Below are positions 1 through 4,971 of a stretch of 6,431 nucleotides of DNA, one piece after another; position 1 is the first letter of the stretch; each line of letters opens with the position of its first letter. This stretch comes from Wenzhouxiangella sp. (GTDB taxonomy: Bacteria; Pseudomonadota; Gammaproteobacteria; Xanthomonadales; Wenzhouxiangellaceae). The stretch spans positions 1-6,431 of the forward strand of contig SKKM01000128.1 in the NCBI GenBank assembly GCA_007121485.1. Reading direction: 5' to 3'. The notes beneath the pieces were generated by a model. The model searched no databases, was not told the origin of the DNA, and was given only the letters and a program-made list of their open reading frames with translations. The position numbers and the translations under genes are program-made.

Positions 1-1
1 G

Positions 2-400
2 ATCATGCAGGTGGTGTCCGAAGGCGGCACGCTGCAGGGTCTGGAAATCATGGATCTGGACAAGAAAAAGCAGGTCATCCAGGGCGAGGAAATCCTGGTC
101 TTCTGGGGCCTGGCCCCGGACTTGGGTCCCATCGCCGACTGGTCGCTGGATCTGGAGAAAAAGCAGATCCACGTCGATACCGAGAAATTCCAGACCTCGA
201 TCGAAGGCGTGTTCGCCATCGGCGACATCAACACCTACCCCGGCAAGAAAAAACTCATCCTGTCCGGCTTCCACGAAGCCGCCCTGGCGGCGTTTGCCGT
301 GCAGAAATACTTACACCCCGACCAGCGCCAGTTCCTGCAGTACACCACCACCTCGCCCATCATGCACAAGCGTCTGGGCGTGGACGGCAAGAGCGCCTGA
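2..400 (+). CDS. Ferredoxin--NADP(+) reductase, thioredoxin-reductase-like type (C-terminal part; 5' end outside window)
   Basis: This is the last ~132 residues of a flavoprotein that moves electrons between NADPH and ferredoxin or flavodoxin in the cytoplasm. The reading frame is open from the window edge, so the true start lies upstream and the in-frame ATG at 5 is internal. Family features are visible: the segment VFWGLAPDLGPIADW near the end of the NADPH domain, then the FAD-contacting block GVFAIGDINTYPGKKKLIL followed by SGFHEAALAAF. The GD aspartate and the SGFHEAA helix are typical of the homodimeric TrxR-like FNR group (Bacillus YumC type). The C-terminal tail QYTTTSPIMHKRLGV also fits this group rather than thioredoxin reductase, whose CxxC domain would lie outside the window. 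The gene converges on the propeller gene to its right, with a hairpin terminator between them. The family call is from remembered motifs, and I am fairly sure of it. Confidence 0.88.
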   Translation: MMQVVSEGGTLQGLEIMDLDKKKQVIQGEEILVFWGLAPDLGPIADWSLDLEKKQIHVDTEKFQTSIEGVFAIGDINTYPGKKKLILSGFHEAALAAFAVQKYLHPDQRQFLQYTTTSPIMHKRLGVDGKSA

Positions 401-567
401 GCGACACCAAAGAATCAGGCGAGCAAGCGGTGACAAGTTTTCCGACTGCGTTCCGTTTCCTGATTACGTAGCAAACTCAGGGGCTCCTGGCGGCTGTCGG
501 CCTGTTGCGAACCTCACGATTAAAGGGCCGGAACAGCCACGATGCAGCTTGTTATCTTTGTTAAAGC

Positions 568-606
568 AAAACGCTGAGCTGGCGGGAGCCGTCAGCCCAG
601 CGTTTT
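568..606. terminator. Bidirectional intrinsic terminator hairpin between convergent genes
   Basis: Outer arms 568-576 (AAAACGCTG) and 598-606 (CAGCGTTTT) are perfectly complementary. The inner arms 577-585 and 589-597 continue the stem with one A-C mismatch and one G-U pair, closing on a GAG loop at 586-588. That makes 17 pairs in an 18-step stem. Each strand ends in a T run (TTTTGATT rightward, TTTTGCTTT leftward), so it can end both the reductase transcript (stop at 400) and the propeller transcript (stop at 618). The remaining stretch 401-567 holds no gene I can support. Confidence 0.85.
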
Positions 607-617
607 GATTGGCAGGG

Positions 618-2291
618 CTACTCGTCGTGGGCCACGTATCGGGTGACCGGCGTGGCGCGCGGGATGCGCGAGAGGGAGCCGCCCGTGACCCATCCTATCC
701 CTAGCTCTCCTGTACTGTTTCCACCCCAGCACCAGGCGCTGCCCGCATCCGAAACCGCGCAGGACATGCCTCGTCCCACCGAAACCTGCGAAATCCCGGT
801 CAGGGGTCCGGCATCGCGGCCACCCCGGCCCAGCCGCGCCTGCACCGCTCGGGTCCGATCGCTGCTCTCACCATCCCCAAGCTCACCGGAAGTGCCTCGG
901 CCCCAGCACCAAACACTCCCATTGTCACGAATCGCGCACAGGTGCCCGGAACCCGAGGGAAAAGAAGGTGCCTCGGCGATGCCGCGCGCCCCGACAAGCG
1001 GTCCGCCATCATCGCCCTGATCATCAATGTGGACCTGGACCGGGAAGAGCCGGATGTCGGCATTCTCGCCGTTACCGAGAATACCGCCAGAGGCGGAACC
1101 CCAACAATAGATTCGTCCATCAGCGCCGGGATTGATCAGTGCGCAGCTTGCGCTTCCCTGGGCGGCAATGCCGGCAACACCTTCCAGCGGCTGGTCCTCG
1201 GCAGCCAGCACCGGGGTAGCCCTAGAGGTCGATCCGGATTTACCGTTGCCCAACTGGCCTGAAGAGCCAAACCCCCAACACCAAGCCGATCCAGAGTTGT
1301 TAAAAGCGCAGGTATGGTCTCGGCTGGCCGATGCACCAGAAACTCCCTGAAGCTGCCGATCCCTTTCATCGATCACTGGCTGGGCCCTTGGTTGAGACTC
1401 GGTCGATCCGATTCCCAACTGACCATCACTGTTATCTCCCCAGCACCATAGCGAGCCGTTTTCACGAATCGCGCAGGCATGCTCGCTTCCGGCAACCACG
1501 TGCACGGCATCTGCAAGGGGCTCGCCATTGCTGAGCAGGGTTTTTGCAGCTCGACTCAGGCGAAGCGGAAGCGAAGTACTACCAATACCAAGCTGTCCGC
1601 GGTTATTGTAGCCCCAGCACCAGATCTGCCCGATTGCATCCCGCGCACAGGAAAAATTTTCCCCGGTCGTCACCTGGACCACATCCAGCAAGGGTCCACC
1701 ATCTGTCCCTCTATTATCCACACGAACCCGCACGCCGCCGGGATAGGGTCCGGTGTTATCTTCGATACCCTCCCCGTTACCCAGTCGCCCATCATTAGTA
1801 CTGCCCCAGCACCAGGCGGAACCGTCGTCCAATGCGGCGCAGGCATGTTCGAAGGACGCACTGACGCTGACCACACCGTCCAGACCACACAAGGGCTTGC
1901 CGTCGTCGCGCATACCGATCAGCGGGCCGCCGGACTGACAATAGGCCGGGGTGGTGGCGGCATGGTGGGCCTGGGGTACGGCGCTGATGCGCTGGCGCTG
2001 GTTGAGTGTGCTGCCGTCAACCACAATTTCCAGCCAAAACGTGCGCCCGTCGAAGACCCCGCCGAATTCCAGGTCGACCTGGAACAGCCCGCCGACCACG
2101 TTGACCGACCCGGCATCGAACATGGCGATCGGTTCGCCGTCTTCTGGCGCCTCGTATAAGGAAAACAGCATCGGAACGGTTCCGGTAAAGGGTCCGGAGC
2201 TGTCTTCGAGCTGTCCCTGGTAGGTCACGGCGGTAACCTGCATGGACAGGCCAAGGCACAGGAAAAAGACGAAACTCAGCAGTCGGTTCAT
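618..2291 (-). CDS. Secreted RCC1-type seven-bladed beta-propeller protein with paired cysteines
   Basis: 557 residues, probably exported by Sec and released outside the cytoplasm. Residues 1-21 form a signal peptide (MNR, hydrophobic core LLSFVFFLCLGLSM, cleavage near VTA/VT). Residues 23-110 form a beta-rich N-terminal domain starting TYQGQLEDSSGPFTGTV, a type often found at the front of bacterial surface proteins. From about 133 to 535 come seven RCC1-like repeats, each with PL (QL in repeat 4), then CA, then CWG and G-x-LG-x-G. CWG cysteines are at 161, 225, 283, 338, 396, 462 and 521. Each repeat has a partner Cys 10 residues earlier (13 in repeat 5), and a further pair is at 118 and 135. 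The start is supported by GAGGG about 8 nt before ATG. It is transcribed away from the small exported protein gene. RCC1-fold proteins range from exchange factors to adhesins and enzyme inhibitors, so the role here is unknown. The secreted propeller call is firm. Confidence 0.9.
   Translation of the reverse strand: MNRLLSFVFFLCLGLSMQVTAVTYQGQLEDSSGPFTGTVPMLFSLYEAPEDGEPIAMFDAGSVNVVGGLFQVDLEFGGVFDGRTFWLEIVVDGSTLNQRQRISAVPQAHHAATTPAYCQSGGPLIGMRDDGKPLCGLDGVVSVSASFEHACAALDDGSAWCWGSTNDGRLGNGEGIEDNTGPYPGGVRVRVDNRGTDGGPLLDVVQVTTGENFSCARDAIGQIWCWGYNNRGQLGIGSTSLPLRLSRAAKTLLSNGEPLADAVHVVAGSEHACAIRENGSLWCWGDNSDGQLGIGSTESQPRAQPVIDERDRQLQGVSGASASRDHTCAFNNSGSAWCWGFGSSGQLGNGKSGSTSRATPVLAAEDQPLEGVAGIAAQGSASCALINPGADGRIYCWGSASGGILGNGENADIRLFPVQVHIDDQGDDGGPLVGARGIAEAPSFPSGSGHLCAIRDNGSVWCWGRGTSGELGDGESSDRTRAVQARLGRGGRDAGPLTGISQVSVGRGMSCAVSDAGSAWCWGGNSTGELGIGWVTGGSLSRIPRATPVTRYVAHDE
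693..1895 (-). repeat. Seven RCC1-like protein repeats (beta-propeller blades)
   Basis: Repeats of 55-66 residues with consensus G-x-PL-x-x-V-x-x-V, then C-A, an N/D-G-S turn, W-C-W-G, and G-x-LG-x-G. The PL (or QL) points are at residues 133, 200, 258, 314, 368, 430 and 496. On the + strand the WCWG codons show up as recurring CCCCAGCACCA-like words, for example near 723, 901, 1612 and 1804. Repeats 2, 6 and 7 are preceded by longer acidic or glycine-rich loops ending in DGGPL or DAGPL. Blade number matches the classic seven-bladed RCC1 fold. Confidence 0.85.
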
Positions 2292-2350
2292 CGATCAATC
2301 CCTCGTTTTTGGTTGCGTCTACCCTCTATACGGAATTCACTCCCACATCC

Positions 2351-2368
2351 GGACAAGGACAAGGACAC
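2351..2368 (+). repeat. Short tandem hexamer repeat in the divergent intergenic region
   Basis: GGACAA, GGACAA, GGACAC in direct succession. The repeat lies in the ~220 bp region (2292-2512) between the divergent starts of the propeller gene and the small exported protein. I found no convincing sigma-70 promoter pair on either strand. On the minus strand a TATAGA lies near 2326-2331, but no well-spaced -35 goes with it. Function unknown; three units may be chance. Confidence 0.35.
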
Positions 2369-2512
2369 GACCGCTGGCTTCGCTGGATACGCTGCTGCAC
2401 ACTACGAAGCAAACTACGACATCGATCGAGGGGTGGCATATTTTCCGGGCGCATTACGTTCTATTGTTTGAACGCTAGGAATTTTCCTTTCCATGTGATC
2501 TGGAGCCCAAGG

Positions 2513-2857
2513 ATGAAAATCTTGTCTACGCACCTCGCAACCGCCGCGCCGCTGGCGTTGGTCCTCGCGCTGATCACCGCCCCGGCCAGCGCCGAATTCC
2601 AGATTACACAATGGACCATCGCCGGCGGCGGCGCGATCGAAGCCCAGGGCGGTGACTGGACCCTGTCCGGCACCATTGGCCAATGGGAGGCGACTGAAGC
2701 CCGCGCCCTGTCCGGCGGTGGCTGGTCATTGACCGGTGGTTTCTGGGGCACCACTCTGGAGGAGCTGGGCGACATCATCTTCCAGGATCGCTTCTCGCAG
2801 TTTTACCGCTCTCGCAATCTGCTGCATCCGGAAGAGATTGCCAAAGCGGAAGGCTGA
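2513..2857 (+). CDS. Small exported Gly/Trp-rich repeat protein, unknown function
   Basis: 114 residues. The ATG at 2513 is chosen because GGAG at 2502-2505 sits 7 nt upstream and the product then begins with a clean signal peptide: MKILSTHLATAAPLALVLAL with an APASA cleavage site after residue 27. An in-frame ATG at 2309 would bury this signal peptide behind 68 unlikely residues. The mature part has a GGG at 38-40 and two copies of a 12-residue motif, GGDWTLSGTIGQ (46-57) and GGGWSLTGGFWG (68-79). I recall this GTIGQ...LTGGFW pattern from many exported bacterial proteins, usually as an N-terminal block of something larger. Here it is followed only by GDIIFQDRF (86-94) and a charged tail SQFYRSRNLLHPEEIAKAEG to the stop. 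IFxDRF/IFxDGF near the C-terminus recalls a short ending of secreted proteins in the Lysobacterales, from memory. No catalytic residues are recognisable and there are no cysteines. It is divergent from the propeller gene. Confidence 0.8.
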   Translation: MKILSTHLATAAPLALVLALITAPASAEFQITQWTIAGGGAIEAQGGDWTLSGTIGQWEATEARALSGGGWSLTGGFWGTTLEELGDIIFQDRFSQFYRSRNLLHPEEIAKAEG

Positions 2858-2994
2858 GCGAAAGCTTTCTGGCCCTGGCCCGTCCGGCACCAACCGGGCG
2901 CGGCCTTTGCCGATGTCCTCAGCGTCGGCGAGGCTTGCAGGCAACAAGTCCTGACCTGACTCGCACTTGGCGGTAAGCTTGCGGCTTGACCACC

Positions 2995-3019
2995 GCTTGA
3001 TCTGCCCGCTTGCTCAAGC
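2995..3019 (+). promoter_or_regulatory. Possible hairpin enclosing the TTG start of the dipeptidase-like gene
   Basis: GCTTGA (2995-3000) can pair with TCAAGC (3014-3019), leaving the TTG start (3010-3012) in a 13-nt loop. Four GCTTG pentamers lie at 2977, 2984, 2995 and 3008, all able to compete for the same CAAGC at 3015-3019, although the last would leave an impossibly short loop. No Shine-Dalgarno sequence is visible just upstream. The stem is short, so this may be chance. The rest of 2858-3009 shows no clear promoter, ArgR box or strong terminator. Confidence 0.25.
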
Positions 3020-4146
3020 TCATCACCCATGCCCACGTCTTTGCGCCCGATGACCGGGGCATGCAAAACCTGCTGATCGCTGGTAACCGCATCGCCTGGA
3101 TGGGCGCTGATCTGGACGATCTGGGCTCGGTCAAGCCAGCCGAGAGCACCGACCTGGAAGGCCGGCGCCTGATCCCCGGCCTGATCGACGGCCATGCCCA
3201 TCTGACCGGCGGCGGCGGGGAAGCGGGCTTCGGCAGCCGCGTGCCGCCGGTGCCGCATCCGCATTTTCTCGACGCCGGCATCACCACCGTGGTCGGCGTA
3301 CTCGGCACCGACGACACCACCCGCGATACGCGCTCGCTGGTATCTCAAGCCCTTTATCTGCGCGATCACGGGGTCAACGCCTGGTGCCATACCGGCGGCT
3401 ATCACGTCCCGCCGGTGACCTTTACCGGGAGCGTGCGCGAGGACATTGTTTTTCTCGATCCGGTCATCGGCGTGGGCGAAGTCGCGATTTCCGACCACCG
3501 CTCCAGCCAGCCGAGCTTTGAGGAAATCCTGCGCATCGCCAGCGACGCGCACGTGGCCGGACTGATTACCGGCAAGGCCGGGATTGTGCATCTGCATCTG
3601 GGCGACGGCGATCGCGGCCTGGAACTGGTCCGCCGTGCCCTGGCCGAGACCGAGTTGCCGCCGCGGACCTTCAACCCCACCCACATCAACCGCAAGAAAG
3701 CGCTGTTCGAAGAGGCCATTGCCGTAGCCCGAGCCGGCTGCACGGTCGATATCACGGCCTTTCCGATCGAAGACTCGCCGCCGGACGATGAATGGCCGGC
3801 CGACGAGGCGCTGCTGCGCTACCTGGACTCCGGCGCACCGTCAGAGCGCATCACGATGAGCTCCGACGGCGGCGGCTGCCTGCCGGTGTTCAACGCCCAG
3901 GGCGAGATGCAACATTTCGATATCGGCGATCCGGCGACGTTGACCGAGACGCTGATGCGGTTGCTGCAGCGTGGCGAACCGCTAGCCCGCGTGCTGCCGG
4001 CCTTTACCCTCAACCCGGCCCGACTGCTGCGCTTCCACGACCGCGGCCGCATTGAGGTCGGCGCGACCGCCGATCTGGTGGTGCTCGACGAAGCGCACCG
4101 AATCGAGAAAGTCATGTCCCAAGGAACCTGGAGGATTACCCCCTGA
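3010..4146 (+). CDS. Isoaspartyl dipeptidase-like amidohydrolase (probable beta-Asp-Arg hydrolase), Lys-to-Glu metal-site variant
   Basis: 378 residues, against 390 for E. coli IadA, with which it aligns along its whole length. It is a cytoplasmic amidohydrolase-superfamily TIM barrel expected to split beta-aspartyl dipeptides. Next to cphB its likely substrate is beta-Asp-Arg, giving Asp and Arg. Visible motifs: DGHAHLTGGGGEAG (metal ligands H62, H64; substrate-side E71), TGGYHVP (Y131), ISDHRSS (R164), LHLGD (H196), PTHINR (H225, R228) and SSDGGG (D286). The bridging ligand position, carbamylated Lys162 in IadA, is E157 here in GVGEVAISDHR. IadA Ser289 is C290 here. The start is TTG: a TGA at 2998-3000 closes the frame just upstream, and the next ATG (3061) would cut off the first beta strand. 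No good ribosome-binding site is seen. The stop overlaps the cphB start by one base. An isoaspartyl dipeptidase role is well supported at family level; substrate and activity are inferred. Confidence 0.88.
   Translation: MLKLITHAHVFAPDDRGMQNLLIAGNRIAWMGADLDDLGSVKPAESTDLEGRRLIPGLIDGHAHLTGGGGEAGFGSRVPPVPHPHFLDAGITTVVGVLGTDDTTRDTRSLVSQALYLRDHGVNAWCHTGGYHVPPVTFTGSVREDIVFLDPVIGVGEVAISDHRSSQPSFEEILRIASDAHVAGLITGKAGIVHLHLGDGDRGLELVRRALAETELPPRTFNPTHINRKKALFEEAIAVARAGCTVDITAFPIEDSPPDDEWPADEALLRYLDSGAPSERITMSSDGGGCLPVFNAQGEMQHFDIGDPATLTETLMRLLQRGEPLARVLPAFTLNPARLLRFHDRGRIEVGATADLVVLDEAHRIEKVMSQGTWRITP
4130..4134 (+). promoter_or_regulatory. Ribosome-binding site for cphB
   Basis: GGAGG inside the end of the upstream dipeptidase-like gene, 11 nt before the ATG at 4146. 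Together with the TGATG stop/start overlap it supports this start and suggests translational coupling. Confidence 0.65.
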
Positions 4147-4967
4147 TGTGCCCATCCGGCGAGAGAGACAACAAGAACCGCGGCTACATCATCCCCATCG
4201 GCGGCGCCGAGGACAAATTCCACAACCCGGAAATCCTCGACCGCTTCATCAGCGAATGCGGCGGCAAGGATGCCCGCATCTCGATCATACCCACGGCCTC
4301 CGAGCTCGCTGATACCGGCCCGACTTACGAAAAACTGTTTCGCAAGATCGGCATCAAGCACGCCGCTGTGCTGCCCATCTTCACCCGCAAGGAAGCCAAC
4401 GACCCCGAATACATCGCCTATATCAACAAGTCCGACGGCGTGTTCATGACCGGCGGCAATCAGCTGCGCCTGTCGACCACCCTGGGCGGCACGGAAACCG
4501 CGATTGCCATCCGCCGCCGCAACGCCGCCGGCATGCACGTCGCCGGCACCTCGGCGGGCGCTGCCTTCATGCCCGAACACATGATCGCCGGCGGGCGCGA
4601 GGGCTCCACCCCGACGCCGGACAAGGTCACCCTGGCGCCGGGTCTGGGCCTGACCAACAGTTTCATCATCGACCAGCATTTCCGCCAGCGCGACCGCCTG
4701 GGTCGCCTGCTCACCGCGCTGGCCTACAACCCCTTCGCCGTCGGTATCGGCCTGGACGAGGACACCGCCGCTTTCATTCGCCCCGGCGATGACCTGGAAG
4801 TGGTCGGCAGCGGCGGCATCACGCTGGTCGATCCGGGCGAGCTCAGCTATTCTTCGATGGATCGGGCGCGCGCCGGCGAGCCGGTCAGCCTGGTCGGCAT
4901 CAAGCTGCATATCCTGATTGCCGGTGGCCGATTTGAGATTCTCAGCCGCGAGGCGAGTGCGGAGTAG
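4146..4967 (+). CDS. cphB: Cyanophycinase (peptidase family S51)
   Basis: 273 residues, close to the ~271 of Synechocystis CphB. This cytoplasmic serine exopeptidase degrades cyanophycin, the Asp backbone polymer with Arg side groups, into beta-Asp-Arg dipeptides. Seen in order: YIIPIGGAEDK (13-23), MTGGNQLRLS (101-110), nucleophile elbow GTSAGAAFM with S136, and the DQHFRQRDRLGR block at 176-187, then GIGLDEDTA with E205. By comparison with Synechocystis CphB, S136, H178 and E205 fit the catalytic positions. Q106, D176, Q177, R182, R184 and R187 fit the known substrate pocket, so the enzyme looks intact. The ATG overlaps the upstream stop, and cphA starts 4 nt after this stop. The product would feed the dipeptidase-like enzyme encoded just upstream. 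The absence of a signal peptide points to intracellular polymer turnover rather than the secreted cyanophycinase (CphE) used by degraders. Confidence 0.95.
   Translation: MCPSGERDNKNRGYIIPIGGAEDKFHNPEILDRFISECGGKDARISIIPTASELADTGPTYEKLFRKIGIKHAAVLPIFTRKEANDPEYIAYINKSDGVFMTGGNQLRLSTTLGGTETAIAIRRRNAAGMHVAGTSAGAAFMPEHMIAGGREGSTPTPDKVTLAPGLGLTNSFIIDQHFRQRDRLGRLLTALAYNPFAVGIGLDEDTAAFIRPGDDLEVVGSGGITLVDPGELSYSSMDRARAGEPVSLVGIKLHILIAGGRFEILSREASAE
4961..4964 (+). promoter_or_regulatory. Ribosome-binding site for cphA
   Basis: GGAG ends directly before the cphB TAG stop (4965-4967) and lies 7 nt before the ATG at 4972. The spacing is ideal and confirms the cphA start. Confidence 0.75.
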
Positions 4968-4971
4968 CGCG

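Noticed and set aside
294..608. Plus-strand frame overlapping the reductase end and the terminator
   Set aside because: It runs out of frame through the conserved reductase tail and into the terminator hairpin, and no ribosome-binding site or motif supports it.
727..1815. Recurring CCCCAGCACCA words on the plus strand, looking like dispersed DNA repeats
   Set aside because: They are the antisense of the WCWG codons in the propeller repeats, so protein repetition explains them.
1479..2159. Plus-strand open frame inside the propeller gene
   Set aside because: It lies antisense to the RCC1 repeats; its apparent internal repetition (AP-AP words) is the reverse of the WCWG codons.
2309..2512. 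N-terminal extension of the small exported protein from the ATG at 2309
   Set aside because: It would place 68 unconserved residues ahead of a clean signal peptide that has its own GGAG-spaced ATG at 2513.
2909..2929. Possible terminator after the small exported protein gene (GCCGA...TCGGC)
   Set aside because: The stem is only 5 bp before internal loops or wobble pairs, and no T run follows it.
2803..3684. Minus-strand open frame opposite the start of the dipeptidase-like gene
   Set aside because: It overlaps strongly conserved IadA motifs on the plus strand and shows only low-complexity Ala/Gly/Gln-rich sequence.
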